Below, piece by piece: positions 26,311 to 34,702 of a stretch of 64,000 nt of DNA. Every line of letters starts with the position of its first letter. Within the stretch, counting starts at the first letter, position 1. A program made the translations under genes and the position numbers. Location: the NCBI GenBank assembly GCA_041675905.1, contig JBAYSX010000008.1, positions 1 through 64,000 on the forward strand, given 5' to 3'. Below the pieces are notes generated by a model that saw only the letters and a list, made by a program, of their open reading frames with translations, did not search any database and was not told the origin of the DNA. The stretch is from Sandaracinobacteroides sp041675905 (GTDB lineage Bacteria > Pseudomonadota > Alphaproteobacteria > Sphingomonadales > Sphingomonadaceae).

Positions 26311-27299
26311 AAATCTTGCTGGCGGCGTCAGGGGGCGGGCACGTCCGTCAGATCCTCGATCTCGAGCCGTTCTGGTCCCAACATGAGAGCGTTTTCGCAA
26401 CGGAAGACACGGCGCTGGGTCGATCCATCGCCAGCAAAAGGCCTGTGCGTTTTTTTGCGCATTTTGCGTTCGGACAGCGGCGCACGGCGAGTTGGGGGAG
26501 ATTGCTGCGCTCCGGCCTCGCCAATTTGCGTGACAGCTGGCGTATCGTCCGGGAGGTCAAGCCGGATCTGGTGATCAGCACTGGCGCGGGTTCGGCGCTG
26601 TTCACGGTAATTTTTGGACGGTTGCGTGGCGCTGAAGTTGTCGTGATCGAAAGCTTCGCGCGCTTCGAAGCCCCGAGCCTGTTTGGCAAGCTGGCCCACC
26701 GTTTCGCTACGCATAAAATCGTGCAATCCTCTGCACTTGATGGCGTTTGGCCAGGGGCGCATCTGTGCGATCCATTCGAAATCGTCGACGCTCCGCGACC
26801 GGACAAGACGGCGACGGCAGTTGTCACCGTCGGCACGGTGATGCCTTTCGACCGTCTGGTGGCAGGTGTGGCCGGTTTGCAGGCGGCAGGGCACTTGCCG
26901 GAAGCCGTTTGGGCGCAGGTGGGGGAGGGTGGTGCAACGTCCGACGGCTTCACCTGCGTCGAAAGCAGCAGCTTTGAGGAAATGCAGGCGCGGCTCGCCG
27001 ATGCGGAATTGCTGTTCTGCCATGGCGGCACCGGATCGCTGGTGACGGGTTTGCGCGCCGGCTGCCGGGTTGTCGCCATGCCGCGTGACCCGGAGTTTCG
27101 CGAACATTATGACGATCACCAGTTCGAGATCGTCGAAGCCTTTGCAGCCCGTGGCCTGATCCAGATGGCAAAAACGGTGGAGGAATTGCCGGAAGCGCTG
27201 GTGCGAGCGCGCGAGATGCCGGTACGCCGCGCGACAACCAATTATGCGAAGCTGATTGCGCTCCTCAATAGCTGGTATCCGGTGGGCAAATCCGCGTAA
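26307..27299 (+). CDS. Fused Alg14/Alg13-type glycosyltransferase
   Basis: A 330-aa protein joining two halves that are usually separate. The N-terminal half (about 1-160) is Alg14/PssD-like: LLAASGGGHVRQIL, LVISTGAGSA and VVVIESFARFEAPSLFGKLAH. The C-terminal half (about 165-320) is Alg13/PssE- and family-28-like: VVTVGTVMPFDRLV, LLFCHGGTGSLVTGLRAG and EHYDDHQFEIVEAFAARG, the UDP-sugar site. Such pairs add glucuronic acid or GlcNAc to a lipid-linked sugar at the inner membrane. Coupled to the epimerase by ATGA. Confidence 0.88.
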   Translation: MKILLAASGGGHVRQILDLEPFWSQHESVFATEDTALGRSIASKRPVRFFAHFAFGQRRTASWGRLLRSGLANLRDSWRIVREVKPDLVISTGAGSALFTVIFGRLRGAEVVVIESFARFEAPSLFGKLAHRFATHKIVQSSALDGVWPGAHLCDPFEIVDAPRPDKTATAVVTVGTVMPFDRLVAGVAGLQAAGHLPEAVWAQVGEGGATSDGFTCVESSSFEEMQARLADAELLFCHGGTGSLVTGLRAGCRVVAMPRDPEFREHYDDHQFEIVEAFAARGLIQMAKTVEELPEALVRAREMPVRRATTNYAKLIALLNSWYPVGKSA

Positions 27300-27305
27300 G
27301 CCGAA

Positions 27306-27334
27306 GGGCCGGATGCACATGCTGCATCCGGCCC
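27306..27334. terminator. Bidirectional terminator hairpin
   Basis: A perfect 12-bp stem (27306-27317 with 27323-27334), GGGCCGGATGCA pairing with its complement across a 5-nt loop, lies between the convergent glycosyltransferase and nitronate-monooxygenase-like genes. No U-tract follows on either side. Confidence 0.7.
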
Positions 27335-27340
27335 ACTGTG

Positions 27341-28756
27341 TCAGTCCCCTGTCTGGATACGGTCGATCAATTGTTTGACTGTCGGCACGAACCCGTTGGA
27401 ATAAAAGGGATCGGTACGGAAATTATAGGCTGAATGTCCGGCAAACATCAGTTCGCCATCCGGGTCCTCGCCATGCGCAATATTCTGCAGGGTTTTCTGA
27501 ATGCAGAAACTGCGCGGGTCCGCGAGATAGCCCGTCAAATTATCACCATGATCTTTCCAGGACGAGAAAGAACAATGGGACAGGCAGCCCATGCAATCTG
27601 TCTGGTCCTTGCGGATCATCGCACGCTCTTCCGGCGTCACGAACACCAGCGTATTATCCGGCGTGCGCAGCGCTTCGGTAAAGCCCGCCCCGTGCCAGGC
27701 GCGGGCGCGGTTCAGATCGTTACGCGTGACATAAAAGACCTTGCGGCCGACGCCGACATCGAGCGTAAACTGATGGTCGCCCGCCGCTTCCGTTGAGAAA
27801 GCGATCTGCCGGTCAGACCGGGCTTCGAGATTGCGCAAAAAGCTGTTGCGTATGGCGGAGGAATAGAAGCCGGTTGGCGAGAAACGGTGCAGCAGCACAT
27901 CGCCATCGGTGATTCCCGTCAGCTTTGCCTTCCACGCTTCGGGAATCGGGCTTTCCTTCGTGAGCAACGGTCGGGTGCCGAACTGGAAAGCGATAGCGCC
28001 CAGTTCGGGATTGTCGATCCATTCCTGCCATTCGCGCAAATACCAGACGCCGCCTGCAATCACGATGGGCACACTGTCGGGAATACCGCCTTCGCGCATG
28101 ACGGCGCGCACTTCCATGATGCGCGGATAAGGCGCCTGCGGGGTTTTCGGATCTTCGGCGTTCGACAAGCCATTATGCCCCCCGGCGAGCCAGGGATCCT
28201 CATAGACCACTGCGCCAAGCCATTCAGCGGCTTTCGAATAGGCGCGTTTCCACAACGCCCGGAAAGCGCGACCGGAGGAAATAATCGGATAATAATGCAC
28301 GCCGTGGCGCGCGGCAATTTCGGAAAGCTTGTACGGCATCCCGGCGCCACACGTTACGCCGTGCAGCAGACCCTTTGTGCGCTCCAGCACGCCTTCGAGC
28401 ACGCGTTGGGCCCCGCCCATTTCCCAGAGGATATTGACGTTCAACGCGCCGCGCCCGGCGCGCAATTCGTCGGACGCAATATCGAACGCGCGCTTCACCT
28501 GCTGGACTGCGCCCTCGATGGCGTAGGCGACAAGTTCCTCGTGCCGGGCAACGCGCGTTTTCGCATGGTAAATCTGTCGGATGATGTTGCCATCATCGTC
28601 GTAGCTGTCGGCGTTGACGCCGGAAATCGTGCCAAGGCCACCGGCGCGCGCCCATGCGCCTGCAGACGCATGGTTGGTGGCCGCAACGCCCTTGCCGCCT
28701 TCGACGAGGGGCAGAAATTCGCGACCGCCAATGGCAACCGCATTCAACGCCTTCAT
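27341..28756 (-). CDS. Nitronate monooxygenase-like flavin oxidoreductase
   Basis: TIM-barrel FMN enzyme related to 2-nitropropane dioxygenase and PfaD, 471 aa. GGKGVAATNHASAGAWARAGGLGTISG, GVTCGAGMPYKLSEIAARHG and IVIAGGVWY are the barrel's flavin-binding regions. ATG 28756 was chosen over an upstream start because AGGAG stands before it. The C-terminal 100 residues carry DCMGCLSHC (C-x2-C-x3-C) and a further FCIQK cysteine, an uncommon feature suggesting an Fe-S or zinc site. Substrate unknown; detoxification of nitronates is the family default. Confidence 0.83.
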   Translation of the reverse strand: MKALNAVAIGGREFLPLVEGGKGVAATNHASAGAWARAGGLGTISGVNADSYDDDGNIIRQIYHAKTRVARHEELVAYAIEGAVQQVKRAFDIASDELRAGRGALNVNILWEMGGAQRVLEGVLERTKGLLHGVTCGAGMPYKLSEIAARHGVHYYPIISSGRAFRALWKRAYSKAAEWLGAVVYEDPWLAGGHNGLSNAEDPKTPQAPYPRIMEVRAVMREGGIPDSVPIVIAGGVWYLREWQEWIDNPELGAIAFQFGTRPLLTKESPIPEAWKAKLTGITDGDVLLHRFSPTGFYSSAIRNSFLRNLEARSDRQIAFSTEAAGDHQFTLDVGVGRKVFYVTRNDLNRARAWHGAGFTEALRTPDNTLVFVTPEERAMIRKDQTDCMGCLSHCSFSSWKDHGDNLTGYLADPRSFCIQKTLQNIAHGEDPDGELMFAGHSAYNFRTDPFYSNGFVPTVKQLIDRIQTGD

Positions 28757-28808
28757 ATATGTCTCCTGTCCATTTTCCCTGACAGAAAAATGGCTCTGTT
28801 GCGCGGAT

Positions 28809-29456
28809 TCATTCCGTTGAGGCAAGAACCGCCGCGCGCAGTTCCGCTATGCCGTCCCTTGCCTGACTGCTTGTCGCCAATATCACCGGGTGGGCTGCCG
28901 GGTGGCGGCGGGCCTCTTCGGCGACAAGCCCGGTGATATGTTGCAGGAACGTCGGCTTCACCTTGTCTGTCTTGGTCAGCACGAGCTGATAGCTGACGGC
29001 GGACTTGTCCATCAATTCCATAATTTCGCGATCCACGGGTTTCAACCCGTGACGACTGTCGATCAATACCAGCACACGTTTCAGCGTCGGGCGACCGCGC
29101 AGATAATCGCCAATCAGTAACGCCCATTGCGCCACAACATTTTTTGGCGCTTCCGCATAGCCATAGCCGGGCATATCGACCAGACGGAAACGCAACGGCG
29201 AACCGACATTGAACAGGTTCAGTTCCTGCGTCCGCCCTGGCGTGTTGGACGTGCGGGCAAGGCCGTTTCGCCCGGTCAACGCATTCAGCAAGGACGATTT
29301 TCCGACGTTGGAGCGGCCAGCGAACGCTACTTCCGGGACGTCTGCCGGTGGCAACACATCAAGCCGGGGCGCGGATAACAGAAACTCCACCGGACCGGAA
29401 AACAGGCGGCGCGCTTCCTCGATCCGCGCTCTTGCGGCAGCAGTATCCTCTGTCAC
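28809..29456 (-). CDS. yihA: Ribosome biogenesis GTP-binding protein YihA/EngB
   Basis: Essential TRAFAC GTPase for 50S assembly, also called YsxC. P-loop GRSNVGKSSLLNALTG, switch-region TPGRTQELN, G3 DMPGYGYA and G4 TKTDK are all present. I chose GTG 29456, which overlaps the yidC stop as GTGA and gives 215 aa, the normal size; the longer frame runs into yidC. Confidence 0.95.
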   Translation of the reverse strand: MTEDTAAARARIEEARRLFSGPVEFLLSAPRLDVLPPADVPEVAFAGRSNVGKSSLLNALTGRNGLARTSNTPGRTQELNLFNVGSPLRFRLVDMPGYGYAEAPKNVVAQWALLIGDYLRGRPTLKRVLVLIDSRHGLKPVDREIMELMDKSAVSYQLVLTKTDKVKPTFLQHITGLVAEEARRHPAAHPVILATSSQARDGIAELRAAVLASTE

Positions 29457-31168
29457 TTCGCCGGTGCCGGGGCTGGCGCCGGATATTTTCGCATCAGCAC
29501 CCATTGCTGTAAAATCGAGACAATATTGTTGACGATCCAGTAAATTTGCAAACCTGCCGCAAACGGCGCCATCATAAACATGAACAGCCACGGCATCCAT
29601 GCGAACACCTTCTTCTGGATTTCATCCATCGGTGCGGGGTTCAGCCTGAATTGCAGGAACATGGTGACGCCAAGGATGATCGGCAAGATGCCGAGGTGCA
29701 GGAAGCCCGGCGGATCGAACGGCAGCAGGCCGAACAGGTTGATCGGCGTCAACGGATCGGGCGCGCCCAGATCGTTGATCCACAGGGGCCCGGGCTGATG
29801 GCGGATTTCCGTCGAAATCAGCAGCGTCTTGTACAGGGCGTAGAAGATCGGGATTTGCAAAAGGATGGGCAGGCAGCCTGCCAGCGGATTAATCTTTTCG
29901 CGCTTGTAAAGCTCCATGATTTCCGTCTGCTGGCGCGGTTTGTCGTCTTTGTATTTTTCCTGTATTTCTTTCATCTTGGGCGCAAAAATACGCATCTTGG
30001 CCATCGATGCATATTGTTTGTTGGCCACCGGATACAGGATCAGCCGCACGATCAGCGTCAGGCCAACAATGGCCAGCCAGTAATTACCGAATATGCCATG
30101 CAGCCAGGCCAGCAGCATGTAAATGGGCTGGGCGATGAACCAGAACCAGCCCCACGAAATCGACCGGTCGAACAATTTGACGCCAAGGTCATCGCGTACC
30201 GCGTTGATCTGCGCCACTTCCTTCGCCCCGGCGTACAAATGGGTGACGACCTGATGCTGTTGTCCTGCCTCGATGGCCACGGCTGGCGTCAGATAGTCGG
30301 TCTGGAAACGATTGTCGGGTGTGGCGGTGAAGCGCGCCTCGATGGCGGCATCTTGCGGCGGGATCAGGGCGGCGAGCCAATAGGTGTCGGTGATGCCGAG
30401 CCAGCCGCCGGCAGAATGATAATTTTGCGGACCATCGTCGCGCAGATCCTCATAATCCACCTCGCCCTCACGCAACGTGCCGTCGAGTACGCCGAGTGGA
30501 CCGCGATGGACGTTGAAGGTGTTGGTGCCCGCTTCCGGACCTTCGCCGGTGCGGTTGATGAAACCATAAGGGCGCAGCGCCACGGCACCTGCCGAGCGGT
30601 TGACTACCCGTTCCGTCACCGTGAACAGGTAATTTTCATCGACCGCAACCACCAGCTGGAACAGGATGTTCGCCGGAGACTGCCAGCTCAGCGTTACCGG
30701 TTTCCCGGGGGCCAGCGTCCCGGCAGACGCCGTCCAGCGGGCATCTGGCGGTGGCGCGCCATTACCGGTCCAGCCGAAACCGGCGAACCAGCCGTCCTGT
30801 GTGCCCGATGGCGCGAACAGCCGGACGGGCCGAGCATCATCCTCTACGGAAACGCGATGATCCTTCAGGATCAGATCGTCGATGCGGGCACCTGTCAGAT
30901 TGATGGAGCCCGAAAGGCGCGGCGTTTCGATCCGCACGCGCGGTGATTCGGCCAGCACCGCCGGCACCGTGCGTACCGCTTGCACGCCTGTCGCCGCGAC
31001 ATCACCGACCTGGCCTGCCGGAACCGTTGCCGGCGCACCGGCCTGCGTGGCGACGGGGGCCGGAGCTGGCTGTTGCGGCAGGAACATGTCGGAAAGGAAC
31101 GACCAGCCGATCAGCACGATAGCTGACAGCACGATGGCGAGGATCAGGTTACGGTTTTCACCGGTCAC
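29453..31168 (-). CDS. yidC: Membrane protein insertase YidC
   Basis: Inserts and folds inner-membrane proteins, alone or with Sec. 571 aa from GTG 31168, where the typical (V)TGENRNLILAIVLS start occurs with AAGG about 12 nt upstream. An N-terminal helix is followed by the large periplasmic domain (about 60-330) and five helices of the 60KD_IMP core. The hydrophilic-groove Arg is present in TLIVRLILYPV, and the family's MKEIQEKYKDDKPRQQTEIMELYK coiled region follows it. Its 5' end overlaps yidD by 11 nt. Confidence 0.97.
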   Translation of the reverse strand: MTGENRNLILAIVLSAIVLIGWSFLSDMFLPQQPAPAPVATQAGAPATVPAGQVGDVAATGVQAVRTVPAVLAESPRVRIETPRLSGSINLTGARIDDLILKDHRVSVEDDARPVRLFAPSGTQDGWFAGFGWTGNGAPPPDARWTASAGTLAPGKPVTLSWQSPANILFQLVVAVDENYLFTVTERVVNRSAGAVALRPYGFINRTGEGPEAGTNTFNVHRGPLGVLDGTLREGEVDYEDLRDDGPQNYHSAGGWLGITDTYWLAALIPPQDAAIEARFTATPDNRFQTDYLTPAVAIEAGQQHQVVTHLYAGAKEVAQINAVRDDLGVKLFDRSISWGWFWFIAQPIYMLLAWLHGIFGNYWLAIVGLTLIVRLILYPVANKQYASMAKMRIFAPKMKEIQEKYKDDKPRQQTEIMELYKREKINPLAGCLPILLQIPIFYALYKTLLISTEIRHQPGPLWINDLGAPDPLTPINLFGLLPFDPPGFLHLGILPIILGVTMFLQFRLNPAPMDEIQKKVFAWMPWLFMFMMAPFAAGLQIYWIVNNIVSILQQWVLMRKYPAPAPAPAK

Positions 31169-31454
31169 TTGGCGCAGACCTTGGGCGAGAGGGAGAGGAA
31201 CGGCAGGAAAATGTGTCCGGCACCGGATCATGGCCGGAGCCGCCCCATGGATGGCAGCGGGAAATGCGGCGGACGGTCAGCCACAGGCCCGCAAGGACGC
31301 CATGACGGCGCAGGGCCTCAATTCCATAATGGGAGCAGCTGGGGCTGAAGCGGCAGGATGGCGGCAGGATCACGGAAAAACTCAACTGCCACAGCCGGAA
31401 CAGGCCGGCGAGCAGCCGCACAAGGACGGAAGGGCGTTCCACCGCCATGCTCAT
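31158..31454 (-). CDS. yidD: Membrane protein insertion efficiency factor YidD
   Basis: Small amphipathic membrane-associated protein aiding YidC-dependent insertion. 98 aa. The family signature is complete: CRFSPSCSHYGIEALRRHG and RCHPWGGSGHDPVP. The start at ATG 31454 overlaps the rnpA stop (ATGA); ATG 31448 is also possible. About 20 extra Ser/Arg/Pro-rich residues follow the conserved core. Confidence 0.94.
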   Translation of the reverse strand: MSMAVERPSVLVRLLAGLFRLWQLSFSVILPPSCRFSPSCSHYGIEALRRHGVLAGLWLTVRRISRCHPWGGSGHDPVPDTFSCRSSPSRPRSAPSDR

Positions 31455-31873
31455 CCGTTCGCCTGCAGACGTTTGCGCGCCTTGTCCATGGCGGCGCGCA
31501 TATCGGAAACGAGGGTATCGAACGGACGTTCGGCATCCTGCGGGCGCGCGATAAATACATGATCCGCGCCGGGAATCGCCACCGGGCCAAGCGCCAGACG
31601 CGCCATTTCGCGCAAGCGCCGGCGCGCGCGATTGCGCGCCACCGCATTGCCGACCTTGCGGCTTACGGTGAAACCCACGCGCGGGGCGGTTGCCCCGGCG
31701 GTTGAATGATTTGGATGGACCAGCAGGGTAAATGCCGGGGTCACGACGCGTACTCCGCGATTGGCGGCAATGAAATCCCGCCTTTTGCGCAGACGCGCAG
31801 GCGCCCCCGCGCCGTCAGGGCGCGGCGCGGATTCCGCCTTGTCGGCAACAGGGCGCGGCGGGGCCGCGTCCAC
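31451..31873 (-). CDS. rnpA: Ribonuclease P protein component
   Basis: Protein subunit of RNase P, matures tRNA 5' ends. The RNA-binding RNR motif KVGNAVARNRARRRLRE is intact. The called start is GTG 31873 (140 aa); the conserved fold begins at RLRKRRDFIAAN (about residue 27), so the first 25 Ala/Pro-rich residues are either an extension or an overlong start call. It begins 5 nt after rpmH. Confidence 0.93.
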   Translation of the reverse strand: MDAAPPRPVADKAESAPRPDGAGAPARLRKRRDFIAANRGVRVVTPAFTLLVHPNHSTAGATAPRVGFTVSRKVGNAVARNRARRRLREMARLALGPVAIPGADHVFIARPQDAERPFDTLVSDMRAAMDKARKRLQANG

Positions 31874-31878
31874 ACCGT

Positions 31879-32013
31879 TCAGGCCGACAAAACCTTGCGG
31901 CCACGGGCACGACGCCGCGCCAGGACCTTGCGGCCGCCAACGGTGGCGGCGCGGGCACGGAAACCGTGCCGCCGTTTGCGAACCAGGCGCGACGGTTGAT
32001 AGGTGCGCTTCAT
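31879..32013 (-). CDS. rpmH: 50S ribosomal protein L34
   Basis: 44-aa ribosomal protein with the invariant start MKRTYQPSRLVRKRRHGFR and the basic tail GGRKVLARRRARGRKVLSA. GAGGA precedes ATG 32013. It heads the rpmH-rnpA-yidD-yidC-engB operon under a good promoter. Confidence 0.98.
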   Translation of the reverse strand: MKRTYQPSRLVRKRRHGFRARAATVGGRKVLARRRARGRKVLSA

Positions 32014-32082
32014 TTCAAATATCCTCGAAAACAAATACCCGACCACCGGAGAGATCATCGACCCGCCGGCAAGTTGGGGGTT

Positions 32083-32111
32083 CGCATAACTTTCTCCGCT
32101 CGAATCGTCAA
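32083..32111 (-). promoter_or_regulatory. Predicted sigma-70 type promoter of rpmH
   Basis: On the minus strand TTGACG (32111-32106) and TATGCG (32088-32083) are separated by exactly 17 nt, 69 nt upstream of the rpmH start. The -35 is near consensus and the -10 is moderate. Strong promoters are expected for this operon. Confidence 0.6.
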
Positions 32112-32143
32112 CCAATACCGGTAACGCGCCAGCCAGCCAGCGA

Positions 32144-33076
32144 TTATCTGTCGCGATTCCGGTTGGGGCCGCGCGGCCAGCCGCGCTCCTGCCGGGCCGG
32201 ACGTTCACGCATGGTTTCCCGCGCCTGGGCGCGGCGGGCACGCCATTCCTGCTGCATCTGCTGGCGGCGCTCCGGGCTCAACTGTTCGCGTTGCGGGCGT
32301 CGGGTGCGGACTTCGCCCGTGCGGGGGCGGTGGCCACGAAATTCGCCGCCCTCCGGATGGTTTGTCCTGAACTGGCTGCCGCGTGGCCGGTCCGGGCGAA
32401 CGCTGTCCGTTCGTGGACGATCCGGTCGCATATGTTCACGCCGTGGCCCGTCGGGCCGGATATGTTCGCGTCGTGGCCTGTCGGGGCGCATATTCTCATA
32501 ACGCGGGCGGTCGGGCCGGATCTGGCCGGGGCGCGGGCGAATCTGCGATGGGTGGCGTATGCCCGACCGGCGATCGGGGTGGGCATTATAGATCCAGCGG
32601 TTGGGGCTGCGCTGCCGGTCCCAGCCGGATGGGGGCAGTGCCGACCATCCATGCCGCCGGCCGTCGCGCCGCCATTCCACCCAGGAAGGCGCGTAACGCG
32701 TGCCCGGCACCCAGAACCATCCACGCGAATCCTGGCCCCAGCGGCCATAATGATAGGTCGCCCAGCCGAAAGGTTCGGAGGAAATCCATCGCTGATTATC
32801 CCAGCGGCCATACATATAGGGCCGCCAGCCTGAACCCACTCCCTGCGGCGACCACACCCGGCCGTAACGCGGGTCCGTTCGCCACATGCCGTAAGGGGAA
32901 AGCGAACCGTAGAAGAGATCAATGGACGCGACATCCCGGCCATACCAGCCGGGTGCGTGGCCGTAGCTGTCATAATAGGCATAGCCGGGCGCCTCGCTCC
33001 AGTCGTCCAGCGACACGCAGGCCGCCAGTGGCAGCAACAGCAGCAGCAACAGCAGGCGTGGGGGCGAAAAACGCAT
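32144..33076 (-). CDS. DUF6600-type lipoprotein with C-terminal decapeptide repeats
   Basis: A 310-aa envelope protein. A Leu-rich signal ends in a lipobox, LPLAAC (Cys20). Residues about 45-150 hold repeated YG-x-W / GW-x-Y / WVPG patterns (SPYGMWRTDPRYGRVWSPQ, GWRPYMYGRW, FGWATYHYGRW), typical of the Trp/Tyr-rich DUF6600 group. From about 185 to the end there are 10-residue repeats of the form x-x-RPDRPRxx. No function is known. A start at 33076 was chosen because it is where the signal peptide begins. Confidence 0.8.
   Translation of the reverse strand: MRFSPPRLLLLLLLLPLAACVSLDDWSEAPGYAYYDSYGHAPGWYGRDVASIDLFYGSLSPYGMWRTDPRYGRVWSPQGVGSGWRPYMYGRWDNQRWISSEPFGWATYHYGRWGQDSRGWFWVPGTRYAPSWVEWRRDGRRHGWSALPPSGWDRQRSPNRWIYNAHPDRRSGIRHPSQIRPRPGQIRPDRPRYENMRPDRPRREHIRPDGPRREHMRPDRPRTDSVRPDRPRGSQFRTNHPEGGEFRGHRPRTGEVRTRRPQREQLSPERRQQMQQEWRARRAQARETMRERPARQERGWPRGPNRNRDR
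32285..32524 (-). repeat. 30-nt (10-codon) tandem repeats in the DUF6600 gene
   Basis: Eight in-frame units of 10 codons. The first five have RPDRPR or RPDGPR cores and the last three are diverged (RTNHPE, RGHRPR, RTRRPQ). The result is a long basic, Pro-rich tail. Confidence 0.85.
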
Positions 33077-33188
33077 GGAGAGAATTTGCGATGCGGTGGG
33101 TGAATATGGGTTGAACCTCTTCAGCCGCGATTCATTTGCAATATGACAAGCCACAACGTCGCAAATTTTTCGGGGGAGTTGGTACTGC

Positions 33189-34166
33189 ATGCTGCATTTG
33201 CTTGATCCTGTCATCGATTATATTCCGCAGTTTGACGCTGTGGTGGCTATTATCTCAAATGGATTCTCCAAAATATTTTCGCGTTTTCACTGGGCGGCGT
33301 TACTTTCCGCCCTCGCGTTGGCAACGCTGTGCTGGTGGGTTCAGCGCAGCGCCATACCGCCGCAAGCGCGATCAGGACTGCTGGCATGGATGTTCCCGCG
33401 CTCGATCTGGCTGCACCGTTCGGCGCTGCTCGATTATCGTTTCGTGCTGTTCGATAAATTGATGATCGCGGCGCTTGCGGCGATTGGGGCAATGCTGTTT
33501 TTGCAGCCAGGTTCGGGTGCGGACGAGCTTTTCTCTTCGGATGGCGACGATCATTCCCTCACCATCTTGCTGGCGTACACGTTGGCATTACTGGTTGTAG
33601 AGGATTTCTGCCGTTACTGGGCGCATCGCATCATGCATATGAGCCCGCTGCTCTGGCAGTTCCATAAGGTGCATCATTCACCCGAAGTCCTGGTGCCATT
33701 TTCCCAGATGCGATCCCACCCGGTTAACGGCATCGTCAATTTGCTGCGCAGCGCCGTCGCCATTGGTTCGGTAACGGGCGTGTTCCTGTTGCTGTTTCCG
33801 GGCGAACTGACGGTGCTATCCATTTTTGGCATCAATGCCGGGCGGTTCCTGTTCGATGTCATGGGCTCCAATTTGCGGCATTCCCATGTATGGCTGTCGT
33901 TCGGGCCCCGCCTGTCCTATCTTTTCATCAGCCCCGCCCAGCATCAGATCCACCACAGTCGCGATCCGAAGCATTTCAACACCAACTACGGTTCGCAATT
34001 CGCCCTGTGGGACTGGATGTTCGGCACACTTTATGTGCCGCAAAAGCCGGAAAAGTTGCGCTTCGGCATCGACCGCGATTCCACCCGTCGCATGCAGAGC
34101 GTATCAGCGCTGTATATCGAGCCGTTTCGGGATGCGCTGGCGGAACTCCGGCGTTCACGCCCCTAG
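33189..34166 (+). CDS. Sterol desaturase / fatty acid hydroxylase family protein
   Basis: Integral membrane di-iron oxygenase, 325 aa, with 4-6 hydrophobic helices. The histidine clusters are HRIMH, HKVHH and HQIHH with a following SRDPKHFNTNYGSQF, as required for the diiron site. It likely hydroxylates a lipid; in sphingomonads relatives act on carotenoids, hopanoids or sphingolipids, but the substrate is not decided here. Its 3' end overlaps the convergent GGDEF gene by 4 nt. Confidence 0.88.
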   Translation: MLHLLDPVIDYIPQFDAVVAIISNGFSKIFSRFHWAALLSALALATLCWWVQRSAIPPQARSGLLAWMFPRSIWLHRSALLDYRFVLFDKLMIAALAAIGAMLFLQPGSGADELFSSDGDDHSLTILLAYTLALLVVEDFCRYWAHRIMHMSPLLWQFHKVHHSPEVLVPFSQMRSHPVNGIVNLLRSAVAIGSVTGVFLLLFPGELTVLSIFGINAGRFLFDVMGSNLRHSHVWLSFGPRLSYLFISPAQHQIHHSRDPKHFNTNYGSQFALWDWMFGTLYVPQKPEKLRFGIDRDSTRRMQSVSALYIEPFRDALAELRRSRP

Positions 34167-34693
34167 CGGCCTGCCCGAACATGGAGCAGCCGTGTGGCCG
34201 CGGTCGTCACCGCCTCCTCCAGTGCGATTTTATCCGTGCACATCCCGACCGACAGGCCGACGCGCGCATCCGCCGGCCCGCCCTGAGGGCGGAGATCATA
34301 TCCGGTCATCATTGCCGCCCGCAGCCGGTCAGCCTGCACATGGGCGTGCGATGCGGGCAGAATGGCGACAAATTCATCGCCGCCCCATCGCGTGACCAGG
34401 CCCGGCGGTGGCGTCGCGTTGGCCAGCCGCCGCGACACGCGCCGCAGCAACGCGTCACCGGCGGCATGGCCATATTGATCGTTGATCGCCTTGAAGCCAT
34501 CAAGATCGATAAACAGCAGCGCTTTTTCACCTGCCATCCGCGCCCATGCCCGTTCCAGCCCGCGACGGTTGGGCAAGCCTGTCAGCGGATCAAGACAGGC
34601 ATCCCTCGTCAGCCGTTGCGTTTGCCGCCAAAGCAGCAGGCAGGCGGCCGCCAGCAGTGGCGTCAGATACGAGGAGAGAGGCGCCGGATGCAT
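34163..34693 (-). CDS. Single-helix GGDEF protein (putative diguanylate cyclase)
   Basis: A 176-aa protein with one N-terminal transmembrane helix and a GGDEF domain: DPLTGLPNRRGLERA, FIDLDGFKAINDQYGHAAGD and the active-site RWGGDEFVAIL. It therefore could make cyclic di-GMP. No RxxD inhibitory site is visible five residues ahead of GGDEF, so product inhibition may be absent. It has no sensor domain. It follows the SH3 gene by 9 nt, probably one transcript. Confidence 0.87.
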   Translation of the reverse strand: MHPAPLSSYLTPLLAAACLLLWRQTQRLTRDACLDPLTGLPNRRGLERAWARMAGEKALLFIDLDGFKAINDQYGHAAGDALLRRVSRRLANATPPPGLVTRWGGDEFVAILPASHAHVQADRLRAAMMTGYDLRPQGGPADARVGLSVGMCTDKIALEEAVTTAATRLLHVRAGR

Positions 34694-34702
34694 TTGCCGC
34701 CA

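Noticed and set aside
29546..30946. 466-aa plus-strand frame opposite yidC
   Set aside because: Antisense shadow of a well-supported gene; Arg/Gln/His-rich translation and no motif.
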